A DNA stretch of 34,168 nt, taken from assembly GCA_003142935.1 (NCBI GenBank), contig PLOG01000048.1:1-34168 (forward strand), in the 5' to 3' direction. Below are positions 7,155 through 14,054 of the stretch, in pieces (the first letter of the stretch is position 1; each line of letters starts with the position of its first letter). This stretch comes from Acidobacteriaceae bacterium. GTDB lineage: Bacteria; Acidobacteriota; Terriglobia; Terriglobales; Acidobacteriaceae. The translations under genes and the position numbers were made by a program. Below the pieces are notes generated by a model. The model saw nothing but the letters and a program-made list of their open reading frames with translations. It searched no databases and was not told the origin of the DNA.

Positions 7155-8669
7155 TCATTGCTCGTTACCTGATTCTTTTAGGTGATTCAGTGCTGCGAGA
7201 GCAACTTCAGTGTCGTCGAATGGAATTGTACGCCCGTTGAGGATCTGTTCCTTCTCATGGCCCTTGCCGGCGATGAGGACTACATCGCCGGGAGCGGCGG
7301 CTGCGAGCGCGAGACGGATGGCGGTGGTGCGGTCGGGCTCGATGGTGTATTGGACGCCGGTTGCCTTGAGAGCCGGCTCGATTTCGGCGAGGATGGCGAG
7401 CGGCTCTTCCGTGCGCGGGTTGTCGCTGGTGGCGACCACAAAGTCGCTGCCCTCGCCGGCCGCCTGACCCATCTTGGGGCGCTTGGTGCGGTCGCGGTCT
7501 CCTCCGCAGCCGAAGACGGTGATCACGCGCGTTCCCGAATTCGCCGTCATCTGGCGGGCGAGCGTGGTCAGGTTACGCAGCGCGTCGTCGGTGTGCGCGT
7601 AGTCGACGATCGCGGTGAAGGGCTGGCCGCCGTCGACGAGTTGGAAGCGGCCGGGAACCGGTTTGAGGTCGGGAACGGCGGCCACCAGATCCGCAAAAGG
7701 AATGCCCCGCGCGTGGGCCGCGGTGAAAGCAGCGAGCAGATTGAGAATGTTGACTTCGCCGGCCAGGCGCGAGACGACACTTGCCGATCCAGCGGGCGAT
7801 TCGAGATCGAAGCTCGCGCCGCTCGGTGTGAGCCGGTGGCGAACGACGCGCCAATCGCCTTTTTCAATTCCATAGCTGCGAATCTCCGCGCCGGCTCTGC
7901 TTGCAGCAACGGCCAGTCGATTGGAGTACTCGTCGTGGGCGTTGATTACGGCGACGCGCGGAGCGGGGTAGACCGTGCCGTCGAACAGCAGGCGCTTGGC
8001 GGCGAAGTACTTCTCCATGGTCTGGTGATAGTCGAGGTGGTCGCGGGTGAGGTTGGTGAACACTGCGACGTCGAAAGCTATTCCGGAGGCCCGGCCCTGA
8101 TCGAGGCCGTGGCTCGAAACCTCGGTGACCAGCTCCGTGGCTCCGCGGCTGACTCCTTCTGCCATCAGCTCAAAGAGGTCGCGCGACTCGGGCGTGGTGT
8201 GGATCGAGGGGCGCGTCTCGCCTGCGACGTGATACTCAATCGTCCCGACGAGGATGGTTTTGCGCGCGGCAGCGTTGAGCAGCGCCTCGGTGAGAAAGGC
8301 GGTTGTGGTTTTGCCGTTAGTGCCGGTGATGCCGGTCGAGGCGAGCTTGCGCTCGGGATGCCCAAAGAAAGCGGCGGAAGCCTGGGCGAGGGCGCGGCGG
8401 CCGTGTTCGACTTCGAGCACCGGCAGGCCAGCTTCGTAGACGGTGAGGTGGTCGAAGGTTGGCGCTGAATCTGTAATGATGCCGAGCGCGCCGCCGACGA
8501 TGGCTTTATCGACGTATTTGTTCCCGTCCGTCGACCCGCCCTTCATCGCGACGAAGACCGCGCCGGGCCGCACGCGGCGGGAGTCGTATTCGACGCCGCT
8601 GATGGGGGCGTCCGAGCTGCCGCCCGCGCCCACGGCAGTGATTTCTTCAGTAAGTTCTTTCCAGTTCAT
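7155..8669 (-). CDS. murE: UDP-MurNAc-L-Ala-D-Glu--meso-diaminopimelate ligase
   Basis: Cytoplasmic Mur ligase that adds the third residue of the peptidoglycan stem peptide. I use the ATG at 8669 (504 residues, MNWKELTEEI); an upstream GTG at 8702 adds 11 residues unlike the family. The P-loop GTNGKTTT is at about 116-123, SSHGLDQGR and TNLTRDHLDYH mark the central domain, and DNPR (about 416-419) is the signature for meso-diaminopimelate over lysine, so the wall should be DAP type. It is cut off from ftsI by two genes on the other strand and therefore needs its own promoter. A TACAAT hexamer (8680-8685, minus strand) lies just upstream, but no clear -35 accompanies it. Confidence 0.95.
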   Translation of the reverse strand: MNWKELTEEITAVGAGGSSDAPISGVEYDSRRVRPGAVFVAMKGGSTDGNKYVDKAIVGGALGIITDSAPTFDHLTVYEAGLPVLEVEHGRRALAQASAAFFGHPERKLASTGITGTNGKTTTAFLTEALLNAAARKTILVGTIEYHVAGETRPSIHTTPESRDLFELMAEGVSRGATELVTEVSSHGLDQGRASGIAFDVAVFTNLTRDHLDYHQTMEKYFAAKRLLFDGTVYPAPRVAVINAHDEYSNRLAVAASRAGAEIRSYGIEKGDWRVVRHRLTPSGASFDLESPAGSASVVSRLAGEVNILNLLAAFTAAHARGIPFADLVAAVPDLKPVPGRFQLVDGGQPFTAIVDYAHTDDALRNLTTLARQMTANSGTRVITVFGCGGDRDRTKRPKMGQAAGEGSDFVVATSDNPRTEEPLAILAEIEPALKATGVQYTIEPDRTTAIRLALAAAAPGDVVLIAGKGHEKEQILNGRTIPFDDTEVALAALNHLKESGNEQ

Positions 8670-8679
8670 CTCGTGCTTT

Positions 8680-8685
8680 ATTGTA
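8680..8685 (-). promoter_or_regulatory. Possible -10 element for murE
   Basis: On the minus strand the hexamer reads TACAAT and would place the transcript start within a few bases of the murE ATG at 8669, giving a very short leader. No consensus -35 is found 16-18 bp upstream, so the call rests on one hexamer and on the need for a promoter after the inserted genes. Confidence 0.35.
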
Positions 8686-8755
8686 GTTTGTTGGAGCGGC
8701 ACCGGCGCGCAAAGGCGATGGAAGCGCGTTTATTCAGATAGAACAAAGTTGTATC

Positions 8756-8785
8756 TTGACATGCAACCAATAGGTTGCCTATTAT
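8756..8785 (+). promoter_or_regulatory. Sigma-70-type promoter of the arsR-like gene
   Basis: TTGACA (8756-8761) and TATTAT (8780-8785) are separated by 18 bp; the first is a perfect -35 and the second differs from TATAAT by one base. The expected transcription start at about 8791-8793 coincides with the ATG at 8793, so the message may be leaderless. Confidence 0.7.
8763..8778. promoter_or_regulatory. Palindromic operator between -35 and -10
   Basis: GCAACC-AATA-GGTTGC is a perfect inverted repeat with 6-bp arms lying entirely in the promoter spacer. An ArsR-family dimer bound here would block RNA polymerase, so autorepression is the simple reading. As murE diverges from the same 123-bp gap, the site could also affect murE. 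Confidence 0.65.
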
Positions 8786-8792
8786 GGCGGCA

Positions 8793-9122
8793 ATGAGCGC
8801 GGACGTGGACCTGGTTTTCAAAGCGCTCGCTGCACCTGAACGAAGGCTGTTGCTCGATCGGCTGCGGGCGAGGAATGGGCAAACGCTGGGAGAGCTTTGC
8901 GCGCATCTGGAGATGACGCGGCAGGCGGTGACCAAACATTTGAGGGTGCTGGAAAAGGCGTCGCTGGTGGTCTGCATCTGGCAGGGGCGGGAGAAATTGC
9001 ACTACCTGAACCCAGTGCCCATTCACGAAATCGGCGAAAAATGGATCGGGAAGTACGAACGGGGGCGTCTGCGCGCCCTGAGCGAACTGAAGAAGAAACT
9101 GGAGGAAAACGAGAATGGCTGA
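8793..9122 (+). CDS. ArsR-family winged-helix regulator
   Basis: A 109-residue DNA-binding protein. The winged-helix core runs from VFKALAAPERRLLLDRL through LGELCAHLEMTRQAVTKHLRVLEKASLV (recognition helix TRQAVTKHLRVL) to the wing WQGREKLHYLNP, typical of ArsR regulators that are paired with SRPBCC (AHSA1) proteins. No cysteine pair of the metal-sensing type is present at the recognition helix, so a metal ligand is unlikely. I chose the ATG at 8793 because it falls at the predicted transcription start; ATG 8784 and TTG 8775 lie inside the -10 and operator. Its 3' end overlaps the next gene by 8 nt. The likely target is its own promoter. Confidence 0.88.
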   Translation: MSADVDLVFKALAAPERRLLLDRLRARNGQTLGELCAHLEMTRQAVTKHLRVLEKASLVVCIWQGREKLHYLNPVPIHEIGEKWIGKYERGRLRALSELKKKLEENENG

Positions 9123-9576
9123 ATCGAGATTTGTTTACGTGACTTTTATTCGCACCACGCCGGAAAAGCTTTGGCGGGCGCTGATGGAACCGGAATTTAC
9201 GCGGCGTTACTGGCACGATACGGTGCAGGAGTGCGAGTGGAAACCAGGAGCGGCTTGGCGCATCGTGAAGCCTGACGGAAGTACGGCAGATAGCGGCGAA
9301 GTAGTGGAGATTGAGCCGTACAAGCGGTTGGTGCTGAAGTGGCAGAATCACATGTTTCCTGAGATGACGGCGGAGGGGTTCTCGCGGCTGACGTACGAAC
9401 TCGAGGAGAAGGGCGACTCGGTCAAGCTAACCGTTACGCACGAAATGGACAGGAAGGACTCGAAGTTGATCAGCGCCGTTTCGGGCGGGTGGCCGCAGAT
9501 TCTCTCCAGCCTGAAGAGTCTGCTGGAGACGGGAGAATCGCTGGAGTCCACGCGGACGTGGCCGAAGGGAATGTAA
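9115..9576 (+). CDS. SRPBCC / AHSA1-domain protein
   Basis: A 153-residue cytoplasmic protein of the START/Bet v1-like superfamily with the AHSA1 pattern: FVYVTFIRTTPEKLWRALMEPEFTRRYW at the N-terminus (key residues T-PEKLW-AL--PEFT-RYW), then WKPGAAWRI, EVVEIEPYKRLVLKW, SRLTYELEEKGDSVKLTVTHEM (key residues VKLTVTHE) and a final GGWPQILSSLKSLLETG helix. The fold has a deep hydrophobic pocket, but the ligand is unknown. The start overlaps the arsR-like gene, so regulator and effector are co-translated. The pair sits against the direction of the dcw cluster, between ftsI and murE. Confidence 0.88.
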   Translation: MAESRFVYVTFIRTTPEKLWRALMEPEFTRRYWHDTVQECEWKPGAAWRIVKPDGSTADSGEVVEIEPYKRLVLKWQNHMFPEMTAEGFSRLTYELEEKGDSVKLTVTHEMDRKDSKLISAVSGGWPQILSSLKSLLETGESLESTRTWPKGM

Positions 9577-9577
9577 A

Positions 9578-9603
9578 GACAGGGACCAGGGATCAGGGAA
9601 CAG
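9578..9603. repeat. Heptamer array after ftsI
   Basis: GACAGGG, ACCAGGG, ATCAGGG, AACAG in a row: about 3.7 units of 7 nt with a constant CAGGG-type core. It occupies the 36-bp gap between the convergent stops of the SRPBCC gene and ftsI. The monomer differs from those of the other dcw-gap arrays, but the period is the same. Confidence 0.75.
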
Positions 9604-9612
9604 AAAAGCTGC

Positions 9613-11883
9613 TTACTTGCCGCAGCGGACTACGATCCTGGTACCGGCCGGGACCATGGCGCCGGGGTCGGGCGCCTGCTGGCGGCAGGTGCCGTTGCCG
9701 ACGATCTGGACTTCAAGACCGTCGGCGGTGGCCTGCTCAATGACCTGGCGCACCGGCAGGCCGATGAGTGAAGGGACGCGCAGGCGTCCGGCATCGGAAA
9801 GGGTCACAGTCTTTGTCGGCGCCTGACCTGGCGTCTGCCCTGGCGCTTGCTGCGCGGGCGCGGCTCCGGGCTGCGCATTAGCGGCTTTGCCTGCGGCCTG
9901 ATTCGCGCTTTGACTGGCGGGCTGCGCGGAGGGCGAAGGCTGGGCCTGCGCCGCGCTCAGCGGATCGTCGTTAGGCAGATCGTTGGCGGCATCGTAGAGA
10001 GCCTTGATATCCTCTTCGTTCCGCGGGGCATCGTCTTCCTTGATGGGAGCGGTTGGTTTAGAAGTCGCGGGCCGCAGATCGATGTCGTGCGGCACGCCGA
10101 GATACTCGAGCACCTGCTGTGCTACTTCGGCGAACACCGGTGCGGAGACCGTCGTGCCGTAGTAGTCGCCCTTGGGCGAGTCCATGACCACAACGATAGC
10201 GATGACGGGATTGTTGACCGGCGCCAAGCCGGCAAACGACGCGATGTGCATCGACTTCGAGTAGAGGTGGGTTTGGGGATCGATCTTTTGCGCGGTACCG
10301 GTTTTTCCGCCGGAGGAGTAGCCGTTAAGCTGCGCGGGCTTGCCGGTACCGAAGAGCACGACGCCCTCCATCATCTTGCGCATCTGGGCTGCTGCCATTG
10401 TTGAGATAACGCGGTGCGCGCCGGCGGGCAGCGGGTTGGGCAGATCGTCTCCGGGCTTGAAGGGTTGCGCCGTCTGGGGCGCCTGCGATCCCTGCGGCGC
10501 AGTGGCCTTGAGATCGAGTTCATTGGGAAAGAGGATGTGCGGCGGCAAGTAGACGCCGCCATTGGCGATGGTGGAAACCATGGTGACGAGCTGGATGGGG
10601 GTGACGGCGACTTCCTGGCCCATGGCGATCGAGCCGATCGAGGATCCGCCCCAACGCTTGACCGGCTGGAGCAGCCCGCGGGTTTCTCCGGGGAGCTCGA
10701 CGCCGGAACGGGAGCCGAAGCCGAAGGCGCGAATGTATTCATAGAAGCGGTTTTGGCCGACTTTGAGGGCCATTTTGATGGCGCCCACATCGCTGGAGAC
10801 CTCGAGCGCCTGGTGGACGGGAATGACGCCGAAGTGCTCGCCCTGATTGTCGTGAATGACGCGGCCGGCAAGGGTGATCTTGCCTCCCTGACAGTCCACC
10901 GGGTCGTCGGGTTTGACTAACTGCTGGTCAAGTGCCGAAGCATAGGCGACGAGCTTGAAGACAGAACCCGGTTCATAGACATCGCTGACCGCGTGATTGC
11001 GAAGAAGGTCCGGGGTGGTGTGGCGAAAGTTGTTGGGGTTAAAGGTTGGACGAATTGCCAGCGCCAGAATCTGGCCGGTGTGCACATCCTGCACAACGAC
11101 CGTACCGTTCAGAGCCTGGGTCTTCTCCATGGCGTGATCGAGAGCACGCTCGGCGAGGAACTGGATGTTTTCGTCGATGGTGAGGACGAGATTGCGCCCG
11201 GGCTCGGGGTCGTGCTCGCTCGATCCTAAAACCTTGCGGCGCGCGTCCATGGCGGTGTACATTTCGCCGGGAACGCCGTGCAGTTGCTCATCGAATTTGT
11301 CTTCCAGGCCGCCCAGGCCGTTATCGTCCACGCCCACGTAGCCGAGCACCTGCGCTGCGATCTGGTTATCGGGATAAAAGCGCTGGAACTCCTTCTGATA
11401 GTAGATGCCTTTCATATTGAGCGCGTGTGCGCGGGCGGACACATCGTTGCTGACCCGCCGGGCTATCCAGGCAAAGTTGCGTCCGGAGGCGAGGCGGGCG
11501 GCAATCTCGGTCTCCGTGGTGCGCTGGTCATCGGGGTCGGTGTGGACGATGGCTGCAAGGATGTGCGCGGCGGCCTTCTTGTCGCCGATCTCGGAGGGGT
11601 CGGCGTAAATGGAGTCGACCTGGACGGTCATGGCCAGTTCGCGGAGGTTGCGGTCGTAGAGCACGCCGCGGCGGGGCGCAACCTCGAAGGTACGTTGCTG
11701 CTGCTTGTCGGCGCGCTCGACGTATTGCTTGTGCTCCACGATCTGGAGCATGAAGAGGCGGAAGGCGATGGCGCAGGCCCAGAACAGAAAGAAGAGACAG
11801 ATGATCCAGAAGCGCGCCCGCGGAAGCGGAATGACGCGGGGAGGGTTGTTGCGGTGGCGCGGAGTTCGAGCGGCTGCCTGCAT
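9613..11883 (-). CDS. ftsI: Septal peptidoglycan transpeptidase (class B PBP) with PASTA domain
   Basis: A 756-residue class B penicillin-binding protein that cross-links septal peptidoglycan with the FtsW/FtsL machinery. Order of parts: basic N-terminus, membrane span about 24-46, dimerisation domain with RRGVLYDRN (71-79), transpeptidase domain with SVFK (nucleophile S307, K310), SSD at 363-365 and KTGT at 527-530, a Gln/Ala/Pro-rich linker (about 641-690), and one C-terminal PASTA domain (about 700-756). The second motif is SSD where most homologues have SxN. The PASTA domain has two cysteines (C733, C754) that could form a disulfide in the periplasm (inference). It follows ftsL, with a 26-bp inverted repeat ending 8 nt before the ATG and only a weak GGA as ribosome-binding site. 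Confidence 0.95.
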   Translation of the reverse strand: MQAAARTPRHRNNPPRVIPLPRARFWIICLFFLFWACAIAFRLFMLQIVEHKQYVERADKQQQRTFEVAPRRGVLYDRNLRELAMTVQVDSIYADPSEIGDKKAAAHILAAIVHTDPDDQRTTETEIAARLASGRNFAWIARRVSNDVSARAHALNMKGIYYQKEFQRFYPDNQIAAQVLGYVGVDDNGLGGLEDKFDEQLHGVPGEMYTAMDARRKVLGSSEHDPEPGRNLVLTIDENIQFLAERALDHAMEKTQALNGTVVVQDVHTGQILALAIRPTFNPNNFRHTTPDLLRNHAVSDVYEPGSVFKLVAYASALDQQLVKPDDPVDCQGGKITLAGRVIHDNQGEHFGVIPVHQALEVSSDVGAIKMALKVGQNRFYEYIRAFGFGSRSGVELPGETRGLLQPVKRWGGSSIGSIAMGQEVAVTPIQLVTMVSTIANGGVYLPPHILFPNELDLKATAPQGSQAPQTAQPFKPGDDLPNPLPAGAHRVISTMAAAQMRKMMEGVVLFGTGKPAQLNGYSSGGKTGTAQKIDPQTHLYSKSMHIASFAGLAPVNNPVIAIVVVMDSPKGDYYGTTVSAPVFAEVAQQVLEYLGVPHDIDLRPATSKPTAPIKEDDAPRNEEDIKALYDAANDLPNDDPLSAAQAQPSPSAQPASQSANQAAGKAANAQPGAAPAQQAPGQTPGQAPTKTVTLSDAGRLRVPSLIGLPVRQVIEQATADGLEVQIVGNGTCRQQAPDPGAMVPAGTRIVVRCGK

Positions 11884-11891
11884 GGTAGTTC

Positions 11892-12033
11892 CAGCTTCTA
11901 GCTTCTAGCCTCTAGCTTTTTGAGTGCGAATCATTGGCTTTCTTGCCTAACTCAACTTTTTCGCCAATTAGGCGATGAAAGCGGCCTAATGCAGTTCACG
12001 AGCTAGGAGCTAGAGGCTAGAAGCTAGAAGCTG
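11892..12033. repeat. Perfect 26-bp inverted heptamer arrays between ftsL and ftsI
   Basis: The left arm (11892-11917) is made of AGCTTCT, AGCTTCT, AGCCTCT, AGCT; the right arm (12008-12033) is its exact reverse complement, with 90 bp between them. Each arm has a strict 7-nt period. In the ftsL-ftsI message the downstream arm ends 8 nt before the ftsI ATG, so a long stem would cover the region where ribosomes bind. The loop contains smaller stems such as TCGCC-AATTA-GGCGA (11961-11975). Confidence 0.88.
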
Positions 12034-12040
12034 TTCTTCG

Positions 12041-12547
12041 TTACTGCGCGGCCGAAACCGGAGCAGCGAGCCGGGCCTCGACGGGCGCTGACGAGTCGAG
12101 ACGCGCATTGGGATGAATCACTTGGCCCGGCTGCGGCGCGGCCAGACCAAGCTGGCGGGCCATCATGTCAATGCGTCCGGGTTGGGTGAGCTCGGCCTCG
12201 GCCAGGCGCAACTGCCGGTTTTCCTCGCGCAACTGGTTGAGCGTCTGCTTCTCCTGCTCGACGCGGTAGCCGCTCTCGATGGCGGAAAAGTGCTGCATTG
12301 CGTAAATCATCGCCAAAGAGAAGAGAACGCAGATGGCGGCGCAAAACAGCCGCATCTCGCGGACCCGCACCGGGTCGGCCGCCTTGACCAGCCGGGAGTT
12401 GTCGATGTGGCGGGCGAAGTAGAACTCGGGGGTGCGCATGCGCCGCCGGAGCTGAGGCTGCCTGGCCATCAACTGCGCGTTATGTTCGGCAACCCGCGCG
12501 TTCCAACTGCGGCCGGCTTCGAAATAGGTTGTTGTGCATGCGGCCAT
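12041..12547 (-). CDS. ftsL: Cell division protein FtsL (divisome linker)
   Basis: A 168-residue bitopic membrane protein placed between rsmH and ftsI, the standard ftsL position. I chose the ATG at 12547 because AAGGAGAG (12555-12562) precedes it; a longer open frame to 12625 runs through the heptamer array and is unlikely to be translated. A cytoplasmic N-terminus rich in basic residues is followed by a span (LFCAAICVLFSLAMIYAM, about residues 83-100) and a coiled-coil stretch, VEQEKQTLNQLREENRQLRL (about 111-130), then GRIDMMARQLGLAAP, a conserved end of FtsL proteins. It should bring FtsI and FtsW together at the septum. Confidence 0.88.
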   Translation of the reverse strand: MAACTTTYFEAGRSWNARVAEHNAQLMARQPQLRRRMRTPEFYFARHIDNSRLVKAADPVRVREMRLFCAAICVLFSLAMIYAMQHFSAIESGYRVEQEKQTLNQLREENRQLRLAEAELTQPGRIDMMARQLGLAAPQPGQVIHPNARLDSSAPVEARLAAPVSAAQ

Positions 12548-12564
12548 GTTTGCTCTCCTTCGTC

Positions 12565-12659
12565 GAACAGTGGACAGTGGACAGTGAACAGAGGCTCCGA
12601 AGAAGGAAGCGCAAAAGTCAGGCAATCAGTAACTGTTCACTGTTCACTGTCCACTGTTC
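12565..12659. repeat. 27-bp inverted heptamer arrays between rsmH and ftsL
   Basis: Left arm 12565-12591 (units ACAGTGG / ACAGTGA) and right arm 12633-12659 (units CACTGTT / CACTGTC) are reverse complements over 27 bp with a single mismatch, with 41 bp between them. On the coding (minus) strand the second arm ends two bases before the ftsL ribosome-binding site AAGGAGAG. The monomer is shared with the murE-murF array. Confidence 0.88.
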
Positions 12660-12665
12660 ACTGCT

Positions 12666-13577
12666 TTACTTTCTCTCCGCCGCTCTCAGTTTTGCGCTTC
12701 TTGAGCGGGGGTTTGCTTCTGTTTCTTCTTCGCCGGCTGTGACCGGCTTCTTCGCTAGAATTTCCCAGATTCCTTTTTGTGCTCCGTCCCGCAGGCTGTC
12801 TTTTGCGATGCGGTCTTCAAGAGAATGAAAGCTGATGACTACGAGTCTTGCGGAGGGCTTAAGCAAACCAGGTGCGGCCTCGAGCAAGCTGCTGATTTCG
12901 TCCAACTCGCGATTTACATAAATACGGAGGGCTTGAAAAGTTCTGGTTGCCGGGTGAATGTGGCCGTGTTTCTTATCGTGTTTCATTGCCGGGACGGCTG
13001 AGGCTACAATCCGGGCCAATTGCCCCGTGGTTGTAACCGGCCGCCCCCGCACAATGGCTCTGGCGACTGTCCGCGACCTCCTTTCCTCACCGTTCTCGTA
13101 TATGAGATTTGCCAGCTCGCGCTCGCTTATCTCATTTACCACTTGTGCGGCGGTCGGGCCGGAGCGCGTGTCCATGCGCATATCCAGCGGCCCATCCGCC
13201 TGAAAACTGAATCCCCGTTGCGCCTCGTCGAACTGCAGGCTGCTCACTCCAAAATCGGCCAAAAGGCCATCTAGCGAAGCCGGCTCAACGTGCCGGGCGA
13301 TGTTGCTGAAGGCCTCGCCGATCAGCGTCATCCTGGGCGCTTCGCTGCCCATCTCGTTCAAAACCCTGCCCAGCCTGACCTTGGCCAGCGAGAGCGCCTC
13401 CGGGTCCCGATCGAATCCGATCAGGTGGCCTTCAGGGCCCAGCTGCCTCAGAATTCCTTCAGCATGGCCGGCAAGCCCAACCGTGCAGTCTGCGTACGTC
13501 CCATTGGGCTGAACGCGGAGAAAACCAATCGCTTCATTAAAAAGAACTGGCACATGGCGTTGGTTCGGATTCGACAT
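12666..13577 (-). CDS. rsmH: 16S rRNA (cytosine(1402)-N(4))-methyltransferase
   Basis: S-adenosylmethionine-dependent methyltransferase (former mraW) that modifies C1402 of 16S rRNA. The 303-residue protein starts with HVPVLFNEAIGFL, then the SAM-binding strand DCTVGLAGHAEGIL (residues about 31-44), GFDRDPEAL, LADFGVSSLQFDEAQRGFSF (key residues DFGVSS and RGFSF), MRMDTR, HPATRTFQALRIYVNREL and VVISFHSLEDR, all family signatures. The second glycine motif is GLAGH rather than the common GGGGH. It lies 27 bp after mraZ. The ribosome-binding site GGGGGGAG is part of a G:C hairpin (13583-13595) that may limit its translation. Confidence 0.96.
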   Translation of the reverse strand: MSNPNQRHVPVLFNEAIGFLRVQPNGTYADCTVGLAGHAEGILRQLGPEGHLIGFDRDPEALSLAKVRLGRVLNEMGSEAPRMTLIGEAFSNIARHVEPASLDGLLADFGVSSLQFDEAQRGFSFQADGPLDMRMDTRSGPTAAQVVNEISERELANLIYENGEERRSRTVARAIVRGRPVTTTGQLARIVASAVPAMKHDKKHGHIHPATRTFQALRIYVNRELDEISSLLEAAPGLLKPSARLVVISFHSLEDRIAKDSLRDGAQKGIWEILAKKPVTAGEEETEANPRSRSAKLRAAERK

Positions 13578-13582
13578 GCGCT

Positions 13583-13595
13583 CCCCCCTGGGGGG
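13583..13595 (-). promoter_or_regulatory. rsmH: Hairpin that includes the rsmH ribosome-binding site
   Basis: On the message, CCCCCC-A-GGGGGG (in practice a 5-bp G:C stem with a CAG loop) is followed by AGCGC and the ATG at 13577. The G-run is also the only good ribosome-binding site, so initiation should depend on opening the stem, for example by ribosomes finishing mraZ 10 nt upstream (stop at 13605). Confidence 0.5.
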
Positions 13596-13604
13596 TATTT
13601 CCTC

Positions 13605-14054
13605 TTAACTGTCCGGACTGAGGATGTTGTCCAATACCTGGAAATCGTCTTCGGTCATTTCGTTGTCGGGCAGATTCTGCTCGAAGATCGCCCGGTTGTG
13701 CACTTCCAGATGAGTCGTCTTGCCGAATACCGTTACGTCGGAGTCCAGGCTGGCCGTGCCCCTTAAAATCTGCGGGATCAGGACACGCCCCTGGTTATCG
13801 ATTTCTGTCTGCTGGCCGTAATAGCTGGTCAGATTCAGGTACTTCTTCACTGCTTTGTTGAGAGTGCTGTGCCTGGCCAGCTTGGCCTCGCGCTTCTCCC
13901 ACTCCGGCAGGGGAAAGATCTCGGCAAACTTGCCATCCTGCGAAGTGATGTAGAACTGGGTAACGTTCTGGGCGTCCAGCAGCTGCTTGAAAGCAGCCGG
14001 GAGCTTGAGCCGTCCCTTCTCATCGATCTTTGCCGGATGGTTGCCACGAAACAT
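13605..14054 (-). CDS. mraZ: Transcriptional regulator MraZ
   Basis: First gene of the dcw cluster; a DNA-binding protein with two SpoVT-AbrB-like halves that form ring oligomers and repress or tune the mra promoter. MFRGNHPAKIDEKGRLKLPAAF at the start holds the first DEKGRLKLP motif (residues 11-19) and DNQGRVLIP (about 91-99) the second. Length 149 is usual. AGAAGG lies 7 nt before the ATG at 14054. About 120-150 bp upstream are TGGG repeats that fit MraZ boxes. The C-terminus is acidic (NEMTEDDFQVLDN). Confidence 0.96.
   Translation of the reverse strand: MFRGNHPAKIDEKGRLKLPAAFKQLLDAQNVTQFYITSQDGKFAEIFPLPEWEKREAKLARHSTLNKAVKKYLNLTSYYGQQTEIDNQGRVLIPQILRGTASLDSDVTVFGKTTHLEVHNRAIFEQNLPDNEMTEDDFQVLDNILSPDS

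Noticed and set aside
12548..12625. N-terminal extension of ftsL
   Set aside because: It translates the heptamer array and lies upstream of a strong ribosome-binding site that serves the ATG at 12547.
7103..12659. Heptamer arrays as a CRISPR
   Set aside because: There are no spacers; the units are 7 nt and directly adjacent, and no cas genes are present.
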